64,000 nt of DNA from Roseibium aggregatum IAM 12614 (GCF_000168975.1 NZ_AAUW01000021.1:1-64000), one strand, 5' to 3'; positions 46,195 through 56,788 are shown, counted from the first letter of the stretch. Notes: generated from the sequence alone by a model not told the origin. Numbers and translations are program-made.

Positions 46195-46840
46195 CCGTGA
46201 TCTTGGCATCATGAGATGGGCTCGAACGCGGGACGCCCGGGGAAGTCATCTTGTCGAGAACCTGGACACGGATTTGAACCCCGGTTCTTTGAGTGTCCGG
46301 GGGGCTTTCAGTCTGTCCCCATGGCGTGTCGCGTTCACGCGGTTTGATGGGGTCAGGAACAGGCACCCAGGCGGCGTTCGCATCGCGAATGCGTTCGGGC
46401 CATTTCCTGAATTTATGTTAACGCGACATGCTCCATGACCGGCTTCCAGCGGTCGGTGTGTTTCCACCCGCGCTCTTCAGGTTATATTCCGGGTGGCTTT
46501 GCCGGGCTATCCGGCCGTGGGCCTGAATGGCCGCACCATGCGGATCCAGCGTGGTGGGAGAGGTCTCGGCCTCAGGGCCGGGTGGGGCCGTTTTCGGCGG
46601 CGGGATGATGAATCCGACATCGGAGCGACGCCGTACCGCAAGACTCAAGCCTGCCGATTCCGCGCGAGATCGTGGAAAAGCCGGGAACTCCAGGGTCCCG
46701 CTTCATCAGTCTGAACAGCGCGCGCGGGAACACTCGGGTTCGCCGCGTGCCCAAACGCAAGACCGTCCGGATCCGCGAGCCGATCGCGATGGCGGGTCAA
46801 CGTATCGACCCGGCCGGCGGCGTGGGTTTTCGTTATCGGC
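46195..46840 (-). mobile_element. Decayed IS5-family element (copy E)
   Basis: The right end resembles the other IS5 copies (TTGGCATCATGAGATGGGCT at 46203), and the minus strand keeps pieces such as DVGFIIPPPKTAPPGPEAET and AIQAHGRIARQ. Many substitutions and deletions separate it from the well-preserved copies, so it is an older insertion. Confidence 0.7.
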
Positions 46841-46854
46841 GCGCCAGTTGCTTG

Positions 46855-47352
46855 TATCAACCTCAATTGATCAGAACCCATGCGCCCATTTCCGATTCCC
46901 GATGGACATGATGGTCCATGGCTGATTGATAAGTTTGTTCCAAACCTGGCAGCATAGTGCCAAGATCTGTTCGTAGGATTTGAAAATCCTGTTTGAGAGC
47001 CAGTTTTCGCGCATGAACTCTGATGTTCATTGTAAAGTGAATTGCACAATAAACGGCGTTCCCCTCTGCGAGCATTGGGGCTCGGCTTTAAATGAAGCGG
47101 CTGCGTGGAGCAGGAGACAGAGCTTTAAGACGACGGTTGAGCAGACTCTGACGCGCGGGTTGGTTACCGCATTTCCCTGTGTTCGTCCAGGGCTGCCTTG
47201 ATCTGCCATCGTGCGTCGATTTAGAGATTATCGACCACACAATTCATACGATGGTTCCCGCCGAAGCGCTGCCTCCAGCTCTACGCAGACGCAGAGTGTT
47301 GTCAGATTGCAGCGTTTAGATTTGACGTTGCCCTTTTCCCGGTATCGCTCGT
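46855..47352. repeat. 498-bp direct repeat, left copy
   Basis: Identical in alignment with 57924-58421 (constant offset 11069, no net indel). It contains an IS630-type transposase C-terminus. The copy's flanks differ on both sides. Confidence 0.9.
46871..47208 (-). pseudogene. IS630-family transposase, C-terminal remnant
   Basis: Minus strand near 46871-47030 encodes FMRENWLSNRIFKSYEQILA and NKLINQPWTIMSIGNRKWAH then GF and stop, the C-terminal end typical of IS630 transposases. The upstream part is frameshifted and lacks the rest of the DDE core. Confidence 0.7.
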
Positions 47353-47363
47353 TGCGCTCATTT

Positions 47364-47579
47364 TTATCCGGTGGGTTGAACGTCTTGGCCTATTGCCCAA
47401 AGGAAGGCCACCATTTCGCAAGCAATGGCGGTCGTGACCAGTGTCTGACGCTTTCCTCCATTCACCAGCCGTCGGCAACACATGCAAAGGTGAAGCTGTG
47501 CTTTCAAAGCAATGCCGCGCACCGTTTTTGACAAGCCCTCCTGTCGCACCTCTAGCGGCCGACTGACACGCGGCGCCAT
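47364..47579 (-). pseudogene. IS110-family transposase, C-terminal remnant
   Basis: 71 codons on the minus strand: LSKTVRGIALKAQLHLCMCC, then RRLVNGGKRQTLVTTAIACE and MVAFLWAIGQ, the C-terminal end of an IS110/IS116 transposase. It differs from the IS110 copies at 1 and 25797. Confidence 0.65.
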
Positions 47580-47685
47580 TTTTTCAAAGATCCGGCGTCT
47601 GTTGATCGCGATCGACCCGGTATTGGAGTGGTTTTCCGAAGAGAGGGATCACTTTGTGCCGAGTTGCCATGTAAACGATCATTAG

Positions 47686-48243
47686 ATGAGTCTTTTCATG
47701 AAGTTACGTCGGACGAATGCATTCGCCGCGGCATCCGCCAAGGCAGGGTTCAGCGCGGCGACGGGTTATCGTATCGAGAACGATCACCGTCTGCCTTCCC
47801 AGCCGTCCAAGACACGCGGCCGCCGCCGGTCGGATCCGCTCGAACATATTTTCGAGGCGGAAGTTGTGCCCCTTCTCAAGGCTGCCCCCGGCATCCGGGC
47901 CGTCGCCATCTTCGAGGAGATGCCGCGGCGCCATCCGGAACTTGGTTCTGGCATTCGCCGTTCGCTCGAACGACGCATCCGCTCCGGGCGTTCCGTTCAC
48001 GGCGAGGAGCAGGAAGTGATCTTCCGTCAGGCTCACGAACCCGGCCGGCACGGCCTTTCGGACTTCACCGACATGGCAAGCCTTGGGGTCACGATTGTCG
48101 GCCAGCGGCTCGATTATTTGCTCTACCATTTCCGGCTCGTCTATTCCGGCTTCGAGCACGCCCATGTCATTCTCGGCGGAGAGAGCTTTGTGGCACTTGT
48201 GGAAGGATTGCAGAACGCGCTCTGGTCGCTCGGCGGAGCCCCC
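47686..48243 (+). pseudogene. istA: IS21-family transposase IstA, 3'-truncated
   Basis: Encodes MKLRRTNAFAAASAKAGFSA (helix-turn-helix), a RGRRRSDPLEHIF linker and the start of the DDE core (EPGRHGLSDFTDMASLGVTI, YSGFEHAHVILGGESF, EGLQNALWSLGGAP). After about 48243 the sequence is unrelated, so the second half is deleted. Confidence 0.85.
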
Positions 48244-48599
48244 CTTTGTACGTGCCTTGATTTGCCGCGCCTCAACCTGTGATGAACGACACGGGTAATC
48301 GGTCGATAGATTTATTACTCTCTACTCGTTGGCATTGATTTGCCGATAAAACAGGTTTTCAAAACAAATCCTGCTCAATGTTTGTTCCTGAAAATCAGTT
48401 GCGATCGAAGTCGAATGATTTGCATTGCCCGCTATAACTTTGATTGCTAACAGGCCGGCAGTGTCAAATGACACTGCCGGCCTTTCTTTTTTCCTCAATA
48501 GGTTGCTCGGCTGAACGTGGAAGGTTAAGAGCGTTCTACTTATGGGCGTGTCTTGTCGACGCACTCTCTCCACTCTTCGGCAGAAATACGGGAACCTTC
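48244..48599. promoter_or_regulatory. Leader of the MucR-type gene
   Basis: No gene. The AT-rich stretch 48300-48440 is followed by a strong terminator (48453-48492) and then about 107 bases to the MucR start. MucR proteins commonly regulate their own promoters; no specific site is assigned. Confidence 0.35.
48453..48492 (+). terminator. Rho-independent terminator
   Basis: GGCCGGCAGTGTC pairs perfectly with GACACTGCCGGCC across an AAAT loop, followed by TTTCTTTTTT. No intact gene precedes it on the plus strand, so it may end a leader transcript or be left over from a deleted gene. Confidence 0.85.
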
Positions 48600-48929
48600 A
48601 TGAACGACAGTTCGGTTGAGACCAGCCTTATCGATCTCACTTCAGACATCGTGACCGCCTATGTCAGCAACAACATGGTCACAACGACCGAACTGACGGA
48701 TTTGATCGGCTCCGTTCATCAGGCGTTGCATGCAGCAGCTGCTGTGGCAGAGGAGCCGGAAGCGGAAAGACTGATTCCTGCCGTTGCGATTAAAAAGTCC
48801 GTGCAGCCGGATTATATTGTCTGCCTGGAAGACGGCAAAAGGTTCAAATCCCTCAAGCGTCATCTGCGTTCCACCTATAACCTGACTCCAGAGGAATACC
48901 GGGGCAAGTGGGGTGAGCTAATGGGATGA
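48600..48929 (+). CDS. MucR/Ros-family transcriptional regulator, short form
   Basis: 109 residues against about 140 for MucR. The N-terminal part (LIDLTSDIVTAYVSNNMVTT) and the zinc-finger region (PDYIVCLEDGKRFKSLKRHL, then STYNLTPEEYRGKWG) are present; as in rhizobial MucR the second Cys is replaced (CLEDG). The protein ends right after KWGELMG, so the usual C-terminal tail is missing. ATG at 48600 follows GGGA. MucR proteins are global repressors of surface and virulence genes in alphaproteobacteria. Confidence 0.85.
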   Translation: MNDSSVETSLIDLTSDIVTAYVSNNMVTTTELTDLIGSVHQALHAAAAVAEEPEAERLIPAVAIKKSVQPDYIVCLEDGKRFKSLKRHLRSTYNLTPEEYRGKWGELMG

Positions 48930-48992
48930 ACTGCCTTCCCACCGAGATGCAGCCATTTTTGCGTGTATTATTGGAGAAGAAGGAACATTCTG

Positions 48993-49560
48993 ATGGACAT
49001 CACGGTTCTTGGGATTAATCTGATCAAGTCGGTTTGTTGCCTTGCGGGCTTGATGCCAGCGGCGCTGTAGTTATTCACAAACGCCTCCAACGATTCCGGT
49101 TGCTGGATTTCTTGGTGGAGTTGTTAAGTTGTATTGACGCAATGGAGGCTTGCGGGGGCGCACATCACATCGGGCGCTTCTGCCTCGAATATGGGCATGA
49201 GCCCCGATTGATGTCGTTGCTGTATGTCTGACCTTATGTAAAGGTTCACGAGAATGACGACCGCGATGCGGAGGCGATCGCCGAAGTCGCCACCCGACCG
49301 ACCATGTCGTTCGTCCCAATCAAATCCGAAGAACAACTCGACCTCCAGGCATTACACTGCGCGGGAACGTCTGGTTGTCGGACAGGACGCGCCTGATCAA
49401 TCAGGGCCGTGGCTTTCTGATGGAACGCGGCATCCGTGTCGGTACAGGCCGTCACGTATTCCAGAAAGAACTGACGAAGTTGACGGCGAAGGGCACTGCC
49501 GATCTGTCGCACCGGATCGTCTTGATGCTGTCAGACATGGCATCCGAGCTGTCCCATTTC
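48993..49560 (+). pseudogene. IS110-family transposase, decayed N-terminal half
   Basis: Frame pieces read MDITVLGINLIKSVCCLAGL, CIDAMEACGGAHHIGRF and FVPIKSEEQLDLQALHCARE, the DEDD/RuvC half of an IS110 transposase, with frame changes and stops near 49068 and 49230. A different lineage from the copies at 1 and 54907. Confidence 0.7.
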
Positions 49561-49712
49561 CGTCCGCCCGTGACAGCGTTTGGCGCGGTCTGGTTCGCCG
49601 GGGGGCCGGAGCAACCGCGGTCCGTCGGGCGGAGATGGGTACCGCGCCGAGTTTCAAGATCACCTGGCTCGCCACGCGATGCGGACGAGCCAGTCGGGAA
49701 CCATCACCGATG

Positions 49713-49991
49713 TCAGCGCCATGTGTTCGTTTGTGGGGCCTCACCCTTCGGGGGCTTGCCTGAGGAAACGCCACCGCCAGCCGCCCGGATAGCTGCCCGC
49801 AACTTCGTACCCGACAGGCCAACGTCGTCGAGAAGGTAATTCGGATTGTCGAGCAATTCCCGGTAGGCCTGCCTTTTCCGGAAATTTCCAGCGAGTGCGC
49901 ACAAGCGCTGCAGACCGGGAAGCGCGGTCAGGCGAAAGGGCGAGCGGATGATTGTGGTCTGTTGCAGTGCCGGAATTGCTTGATCTGACAT
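49713..49991 (-). CDS. DUF1127-domain protein
   Basis: 92 residues from ATG at 49991. The DUF1127 helix pair is seen as RKRQAYRELLDNPNYLLDDV followed by GLSGTKLRAAI. These small basic proteins are common in alphaproteobacteria; some bind RNA. The frame is open much further upstream but without a start signal. The native role is unknown. Confidence 0.7.
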   Translation of the reverse strand: MSDQAIPALQQTTIIRSPFRLTALPGLQRLCALAGNFRKRQAYRELLDNPNYLLDDVGLSGTKLRAAIRAAGGGVSSGKPPKGEAPQTNTWR

Positions 49992-50220
49992 TGGGTTGGT
50001 TCTTTCAGTGGACGAGGAAGCGTCGGGCTTGTCGAGGGTCCAACGGTTCGTTGCATGTTTTCTGTTCTTCATTCGGCACTGCGTCCGGTGTGTGCCGCTT
50101 ACACCTATTTGGGGAGCCTGAAGCTCGTTTGCTGTGACGGCTGTCACCTTGCAGGAGGTGGCTGTGCGCCACCGGCCCGGCCCGCTGGTGCCGGGAAACC
50201 GGGCCACCAACGAAAGCCGG

Positions 50221-50517
50221 TCACGAGCGGTCTGACGACCCGCGTCGCCCCGCGACACGCGCTTGGCGGAAGGGCCGCCGGATGCGCTCAATCCCGGTTT
50301 CGTGTCTGGCCAGTCCGTTAGCCTTCCACCCCATCAGGCATCCAACCGCGAACATCACGGGCACAATGAAGGAGAGAGTGAAATATCCCGCGACGCAAAA
50401 TCCGATTATGGATCCGGACAAGGCGGCTGCGACCAAGCCGATGATGGCAGCACCGTTGTCCCGCTCTTCCAGGCCGGACATGTCTTGGGGAAACTCGTCT
50501 TTTCGGATGGGGTCCAT
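50221..50517 (-). CDS. Small two-helix membrane protein, unknown
   Basis: 98 residues. Two hydrophobic segments (AAIIGLVAAALSGSIIGFCV and YFTLSFIVPVMFAVGCLMGW) follow a charged N-terminus; the C-terminus is basic. No family recognised. It is encoded downstream of the AraC gene on the same strand with about 145 bases between. Confidence 0.55.
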   Translation of the reverse strand: MDPIRKDEFPQDMSGLEERDNGAAIIGLVAAALSGSIIGFCVAGYFTLSFIVPVMFAVGCLMGWKANGLARHETGIERIRRPFRQARVAGRRGSSDRS

Positions 50518-50662
50518 CTTTGCTCTCGCTTTCGAAACAGGGGCTCATAGGACGGGTCTTGCGTCAGAACCCGGAGGCTAAAGGCATCGACGTCGGGCCG
50601 GCGCGAGACTTCAAAAGCCGCGGGGCCCCGTCGAAGGCGATGTCGAACCCTCTCCGTGTTCT

Positions 50663-52012
50663 TTATTGCCGGTGTGCCGCGCCATCGGTCAGCCAGTCGA
50701 AAAGGCTGTTCGGCGGCGACTTTCTGGGAAGGTATCCGCAGATACTCGCATCGCGCGCGTCGGAGGGGCTGAAGCCGAATTCCTCGCGAAACTGCTTGCA
50801 GAAAACGGCATGGTTTGAAAACCCGAGGGAATAGGCAACGGTGCTGATCAGTCTGGATTCACCTGTACTGGCGAGCGCCTTGCAGGCTGCGATGAGCCTT
50901 TTGCGCGTGATCAGCTTCGCGACGCCGCCATAGGGGGCGAGAAGGTAGTAGAGCTGGCGCCTGGACATCCTCAGAGCCTGGCAGATCGACGTCGCCCCCA
51001 GGGTCGGTGAATGGAGATTGTCGCGAATGTAGTTGAGGACAACGGAGGCACGGTCCCGGGAGCCAGCCGTTGAAGCCTGATGTGGATTTTCCCTCGCCTG
51101 CCGGGTGACAGCCCCCAGGAGCAGCGAGAAAGTCTCGATCCAGAGCGATGTTTCCGCAACCGTCAGCGCGGGAAAGAGCTTCTCCGAGTTCAGCACGAAT
51201 TCGCTCAGGATCCGAGCGGCCGGGCCCTGCAGGCGGGTATTGACGAGGGCATCGATATTCGCCTCCATGTCAAAGAAAAAGTCCCTGTTCAACAACAGGT
51301 TTATGCATTCCAGCCGACTCGATTTCCCGGAAAACGTATCGGCGAGGGAGTTTATCAGGATCGTGCCGGGGGTAACCTCGACGATGTTGTCGCCGACCCG
51401 GTTCAAGAGCGTCCCGCGTTTCAGGATGGTCAAGCACCAGTAATTAGCTGAGGCATCCGAATGCGCGCCGCTCCTGGTGAAGCGCATTGCCTCCGACTTG
51501 AGGGCAACCACCTGGGCGACACCGAGATCGAAGCTGCGCCCACTTGCTCTGAAACCCTCGCCCCCTGGCGCAACAGGCGCAACATCCATCAAGGGGAACA
51601 AAAGGTCCCGCCAGAAGCTGAACTGACGATCCTTTTCAAGGATCGCCGTGGAAAAACGGTTGGGGCGAAGTAATTCCTGCATGCCCGTTACGAGAACAGG
51701 TTTGGGCGATGAACTGACGCTGCTCACTTCTGATAACCTCGGATAACTTCGCGGCTTCCTGTCCGGCACAGGGCCGGACGTTATCCGCGTGAACCATTCA
51801 GAGGCAGCCGACCCGCGGAATGCCGCCGTTAGAACCGGCTTCTTTGAAAAGTCCGGTCCGCGAGCGCCATCTGGAGGCGACCTTTCTTTGGTGTTGTCTA
51901 TGCGCATGCCGTAATTGGCGCGCATACCCGTCGTATCTTTTTGTTTCGAAATGTATTGGCGTGCGGAGGTGTGCCGGATATTCGACAAGTCTGCCGCCGT
52001 GACGGCCATCAC
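50663..52012 (-). CDS. AraC-family transcriptional regulator
   Basis: The frame allows 449 residues, but AraC proteins of this type have about 320-350; ATG near 51907 (MRIDNTK) or 51682 (MQELLRPN) may be the start. The C-terminal double helix-turn-helix reads GATSICQALRMSRRQLYYLL, ITRKRLIAACKAL and VAYSLGFSNHAVFCKQFREE. The middle has the AraC-binding-like strand pattern. The end (NSLFDWLTDG) resembles the SSFERWLLEL end of the AraC protein at 33231, so the two may be related. Role in secretion is possible but not shown. Confidence 0.8.
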   Translation of the reverse strand: MMAVTAADLSNIRHTSARQYISKQKDTTGMRANYGMRIDNTKERSPPDGARGPDFSKKPVLTAAFRGSAASEWFTRITSGPVPDRKPRSYPRLSEVSSVSSSPKPVLVTGMQELLRPNRFSTAILEKDRQFSFWRDLLFPLMDVAPVAPGGEGFRASGRSFDLGVAQVVALKSEAMRFTRSGAHSDASANYWCLTILKRGTLLNRVGDNIVEVTPGTILINSLADTFSGKSSRLECINLLLNRDFFFDMEANIDALVNTRLQGPAARILSEFVLNSEKLFPALTVAETSLWIETFSLLLGAVTRQARENPHQASTAGSRDRASVVLNYIRDNLHSPTLGATSICQALRMSRRQLYYLLAPYGGVAKLITRKRLIAACKALASTGESRLISTVAYSLGFSNHAVFCKQFREEFGFSPSDARDASICGYLPRKSPPNSLFDWLTDGAAHRQ

Positions 52013-52293
52013 ATTAAAATGCCGTCGGATGGAGCATCCACCGCATCAGTTCACCGGCCAAACCGGTTCAGCCTTAGATTCAACGGTAATCGAAGCGTCT
52101 TCCGGAACGCCCGCTCCTGGGAGCGCGGCTGGTGCCAAAAGGGCGCCTGGACACAATCTCGCACCCCAATGTCACAGCAGGACTGTTCAACGCTCATGAC
52201 TGCGAGCGCGTCGCTGACGTGCGTGATTTTTTGCTTTTCCCGACGATAAGTCTCTGAAACTATGGAGAGAACCTCGAAACGGGAAGGTTGCTC

Positions 52294-53084
52294 CATGACC
52301 CCCAGCTATTGATCTTGTGTCCTGCCTTGCCGTGTTCCCCGACCGTCGGCGCGCCGAAGGCAAAATGTACGATCAGGTCGGCGTGATTTTGTTCTCGATC
52401 ATCGCCATTCTGAGCGGAGCGCGCTCCTATCGGTAAATTCACGCCCTGATTGCCGCCAGATTGCCGCTTCTCAATGCGGCCCTGCGGCGGGCTCCGGTCT
52501 ACACATCAGTGCGCGGCATACTGCGGCAGATCGATCCCGACGCGTTGGGGACGGCGTTCCGGCGTCATGCCGAGGGGCTGGACCGAACCTGTGCTCCCGC
52601 AGGACCTTCCCGCTTCATCGCCATAGACGGCAAGACGTTGCGGCAAAGTTTCGATGCGTTTTCCGACACCAAGGCCGCCTATGTGCTCTCGGCCTTTGCC
52701 GTCGATCACCAGATCATCCTCACTCATGAGGTCGTTGACGAGAAGTCCAACGAAATCCTGGCCGCCCAGGCGCTGATCGTCGCGACCGCCCTTTGGAAAA
52801 GCCGCGAGGAAACAAGCATTTATGCCTCATCGGTCATGCTTGACGCCATGACCTTCGCACCGGCTATCCGCAATCATTAGGCCATCGAGAACCGTAACCA
52901 CTGGGTTCGCGACGTCACCTTTGCAGAGAATGCCAGCCGCATCCGCAGCAATCTCGGCATCATGGCGCGCCTGCGCAGTCAGACACTCGACATCGCAAGG
53001 GCAAACGGCGTCTCGAATGTCGCGAAGGCACTTTGGGCCCCAGCTATCGGCCCCACCGGCGCCCTCTCGTACGCCGGGCTGTAA
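52294..53084 (+). pseudogene. ISAs1-family transposase, decayed
   Basis: Frame pieces include VFPDRRRAEGKMYDQVGVIL, GARSYR, PSRFIAIDGKTLRQSFDAFS, HEVVDEKSNEILAAQALI and IENRNHWVRDVTFAENASRI. In-frame stops occur at about 52434 and 52878, and about 100 residues are missing between the ID--GK and HW segments. Inactive. Confidence 0.8.
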
Positions 53085-53161
53085 AGAGCGTTGAACAGAC
53101 CTGAATGGCACGGGGTTGTATCAATTACGACAAGAAGGTGGACGGCATTGCGCTATAGTGG

Positions 53162-53614
53162 TTGCAAGGTAATAAAAGAGAGGTTCTTTCCGTGCGGGCA
53201 TCAGGGAGCAACATCGCGGTTTCAAAGAGTAACTCATCGATAATTCGGAAGGCGTTATCCAAATATATGAGGGTACTATTTTGGCCAGTAAGATGGATTA
53301 AAAAAGACTTTCTTGCGCAACTTGTTTATGAAGAGGCGCCGCAAGACGGGGACCATATCCGTCTGCTGTATCATTTCGCGGGTAGTGAGGTGCCTGTCTG
53401 CTCGACGAGGTTGAGTCGGGATCAGAAGTCGATCATAGGCGCGGAGACTTTCAGGTCCCACGAGATCGCAAGGAACATGCGGAACATTTTCTATAGAGAG
53501 GGTGTCGAAATTGGAATTGGCACCTTGAACAGGAAATGTGACATCATTCCCAGGACTCGACGCTACATCAAGGGCGAGCCATCTGGCGGCCGCCGGAAAT
53601 CGCAACCCGCCTGA
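53162..53614 (+). CDS. Hypothetical protein, unassigned
   Basis: 150 codons, basic, with polar N-terminus rich in Ser and Asn and a central mixed region (VRWIKKDFLAQLVYEEAPQD, IRLLYHFAGSEVP). The first part is AT-rich. No family, no strong ribosome site. It could be a genuine accessory gene or a fragment. Confidence 0.35.
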   Translation: MQGNKREVLSVRASGSNIAVSKSNSSIIRKALSKYMRVLFWPVRWIKKDFLAQLVYEEAPQDGDHIRLLYHFAGSEVPVCSTRLSRDQKSIIGAETFRSHEIARNMRNIFYREGVEIGIGTLNRKCDIIPRTRRYIKGEPSGGRRKSQPA

Positions 53615-53769
53615 CCGGGAGGCGATGCAGCCGGGTGACAACAGCGTTGCACGGTGAGGGAGGGCACGGACCGTTCGCGCGCCAGCCCGCGATATCAATT
53701 CCAGGACAATCAGCATTCGTCGATACGGATTGAACACAATAAACCGCCCACTAGGAGCGTGCGCTTTTC

Positions 53770-54095
53770 AAGTTGAAAGCGCGGAGGCGAACGGCTGCTG
53801 TTCGCCTCCCTGGGAGGAAGCCTTGGTTCAACAGAGCTGGCCCGGCTTTCAAGGCGAAAGTGGCGCTTGCCGCGATCAGGGCGAACAGGCGCTGGTGGAC
53901 CTGTCCCAGCGGTTCGACGTGCGCGCCAATCAGATCAAGCAGCGGAAAGACCAGCTCCCTGAGGAGGCGACGGGGGCGTGTTTGGCGATGAATCCAAGAC
54001 CGGACCGGCGGCACCCCCGGTCGATGTCAAAACACTGCACGTCAAGATCGGCGCACTGACGCTGGAGAACGATGCTCTGCGTAGGGCTTACGCGG
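53770..54095 (+). pseudogene. IS3-family OrfA, decayed
   Basis: Fragments in different frames: PAFKAKVALAAIRA, then LSQRFDVRANQIKQRKDQLP, then VFGDESKTGPAAPPVDVKTL and HVKIGALTLENDALRR, as in OrfA of IS3-family elements. It is fused at about 54095 to an IS6 transposase. Confidence 0.65.
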
Positions 54096-54786
54096 CCCCA
54101 CCGGTGCCACGGTCCCGGCTTCGATACCCGATGCGCCCGGCAAGGCGGGATCTCCTGGCGGAGCAGGGGATTGGTGTCAGCCGGGAAACGATCCGCAAAT
54201 GGGTGAACCGGTTTGTCCGGCATTTAGCGCGCTGCACTCGTCGGGACTGGCCAAAACCAAATAACAAGTGGCCTCTTGATGAGGCGGTGATTGTCATTGG
54301 CGGTGTGAAATACTGGCTCTGGCGGGCATTTGACGGCGATGGAGACATGCTCGATATTCTGGTTCAATCCCACCGGAATGCAAAGGCGGCCAGACGTTTC
54401 TTTGGCGGGCTGGTCACGCAGTTCGGCGCGCCCAGGGTCGTGGTACCCCCTCTCGTGACATTGCATTGGCAATACACTGCCGGGCAATGGACAAGCTGCG
54501 CAGCTACACCAGGCCGGTTCAGGCCCTTGCTCCGGATGCCGACCATCGCGCTCACAAGGGATTGAACAACAGGATTGAGAATTCCCATCGCCCGACCCGG
54601 AAACGGGAGAAGATCATGGGCCAGTTCAAGTCACCCCGCCAAGTTCAACGGTTTTTGTCTGCCCACGTTCAGATCAACACGATCTTCCGGCCGCGTCGAT
54701 ATACCCTGTCGGCCGCCTCATACGGGCACGCAAGAGCAGATGCATTCGGACTATGGCAGGACTACACCGGCGAGATGAACGCCTGA
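54096..54786 (+). pseudogene. IS6-family transposase, frameshifted
   Basis: Encodes RRDLLAEQGIGVSRETIRKW, the DDE start (KWPLDEAVIVIGGVKYWLWR), then AARRFFGGLVTQFG; after a shift near 54445-54480 the frame resumes with MDKLRSYTRP and NRIENSHRPTRKREKIMGQF. The N-terminus is missing. Inactive as it stands. Confidence 0.8.
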
Positions 54787-54906
54787 AATCCGTCTAAACG
54801 GGCCCCATGCGCGCCGAACAAAACAAGTTGATGGTGTGGACAGCCCCACGTAAGGGCATCGCAATGTGCCATGTTGGTGAACCCAACAGCAATGGGAGCC
54901 ATCCAC

Positions 54907-55905
54907 ATGCAGATTACAATATTGGGCATCGATCTTACCAAGTCCGTCTTCCAGCTTCACGGGATTGATGCGAACGGAGGTGTCACGCTCAAGAAGAAAG
55001 TCCGACGCTGGGCATTGCTGAAGATACTGTCCGACCTCTCCCCCTGCCTGATTGGCATGGAAGCTTGCGCGACCAGGCATTATTGGGCTCGTGAGATTGC
55101 GGCGTTGGGGCATGAGGTGCGTCTGATCCCGCCTGCTTACGTCAAACCCTATGTGAAGCGGCAAAAGAATGACATGGCGGATGCCGAAGCGATTTGCGAG
55201 GCTGTCACCCGACAGAACATGCATTTCGTCGCAATCAAAAGCGCTGACCAGCAGGCCGTGTTGATGCTGCATCGCGCTCGGGATCTTCTGGTGCGCCAAC
55301 GTACGATGCTGATCAATGCATTGGTTGATTGAGAAGGGTGTCGAGGTGCACGTCATACAACCTTCCAGCGTTCCGGTGGATAGGCGCATGCGACGAGCGA
55401 AATCCGATGGCATCGATGCGGAATTGTTGTTGCGCGCACTACTCGCATGGCTTCGCGGGGAGCCTCGTGTCTGCTCAATGGTCCCTATCCCAGAAGAAGC
55501 CGATGAGGATGCGCGGCGATGCGTCCGCGAACGAGCCGAGCTGGTGTCCGAGCGAGTCGGCCTGACCAATCGTATCGGTGCTGTTCTAGTGACGCTTGGG
55601 ATCGGCGATTACAATCCTCTGCTGAAGAGTCGCCGGCGACGGCTGGCTGATCTTCGCACCGGACTCGGTGGGCCCATTCCGCCGAATGTTGGCCAAGGTT
55701 GAACGACTGATCAGCAGGCTGGAACTCGTTCTCGATCAGATCGACGCACTGGAGCGCGAGCGAGATGCTGTGGCCGAGGCGACGGCTCCGGATGGGGCAG
55801 GTAAGATGATCCAACAACTCTGCAGCCTGCGAGGTATCGGCGTGCAGAGCGCCACCGTTCTGGTGCGTGAGGCCTTCGTCCGTCGCTTCGCCAATGGCAA
55901 TGGGC
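54907..55905 (+). pseudogene. IS110-family transposase chimera, third copy
   Basis: Starts with the complete N-terminal half of one IS110 lineage (MQITILGIDLTKSVFQLHGI, with DMADAEAICEAV of the DEDD core) up to MLINALVD and stop at 55332. The second lineage (VEVHVIQPSSVPVDRRMRRA) begins at the same point in another frame and shifts again at about 55695. At 55905 it is cut inside RRFANGNG by an IS256 fragment sharing a CAATGGGC microhomology. Confidence 0.75.
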
Positions 55906-56785
55906 GGGACCGGGATCTCGAAAAGCCAGGTCAGCCGTCTGTGCGAAGACATCGATGACGTGTTGATGCTTTCCTGACCTGACCCATCGAGGGCGACTGG
56001 CCCTACCTTTGGATCGACGCCACCTACCTGAAGGTCCGCCAGGGAGGGCGCATCGTGAGCGTCGCAGTCACACTGGCGGTGGGGGTGAACACGGACGGGC
56101 GCCACGAGGTGCTGGGCATGGCGATCGGCGCTTTTGAGGCTGAGCCCTTCTGGACCGAGTTTCTGCGAGATCTCATGCGCCGGGGCCTGTCCGGCGTGAA
56201 GATGGTGATCTCAGACGCGCATGAAGGCATCAAGGCCGCCACGGCCCGGGTTCTGTCCACGACCTGGCAGCGCTGCCGGGTGCATTTCCAGCGCAATGCC
56301 CTGGGCCATGCCGGCAAGAACAGCCGCCGGGTGGTCTCGGCCTTCATCGCCACCGCCTTCGCCCAGCCCGGTCATGCCGCGGCCAAGGCCCAATGGCGCC
56401 TGGTGGCCGACCAGATGCGGGGCAAGCTGCCGAAGCTCGCAAACCTGATGGACGGGGCGGAAGAGGACGTCTTGGCCTACATGACCTTTCCTCAGCAGCA
56501 CCGCGCCAAGCTGCACTCCACGAACCCGATCGAGCGCTTGAACGGTGAAATCAAGCGGCGCACCGATGTTGTCCGGATCTTTCCGAACGTGGCCTCAATC
56601 CGCCGACCAGTCGGCGCGATCCTGATGGAACAAACCGAGGAATGGACCGTGCAGCGCGGCCGATACATGACACTGGAAACGCTTGCCCCGGTCTGCGATG
56701 ATCTCACCCTCAGCTTGCCTGCAGCCCAGAGCGACTGATCAGCTCGGCCCACTAAAAGACCGAGGCCTAAAAAGAGCTACACCAC
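55905..56785 (+). pseudogene. IS256-family transposase, 3' part with terminal repeat
   Basis: Encodes DWPYLWIDATYLKVRQGGRI, SVAVTLAVGVNTDGRHEV, DAHEGIKAATARVL, CRVHFQRNALGHAGKN, and a C-terminal NPIERLNGEIKRRTDVVRIF that contains the catalytic Glu. It ends at 56738, followed by a terminal repeat near 56760-56785 (complement of GGTGACGTCCC). A one-base deletion near 55952 and a missing N-terminus inactivate it. It overlaps in sequence with the fragment at 3727-4514. Confidence 0.85.
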
Positions 56786-56788
56786 AAC

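Noticed and set aside
47628..48260. Long alternative frame across the istA fragment
   Set aside because: The istA frame is clearly the coding one, with recognisable IS21 motifs; this is its shadow.
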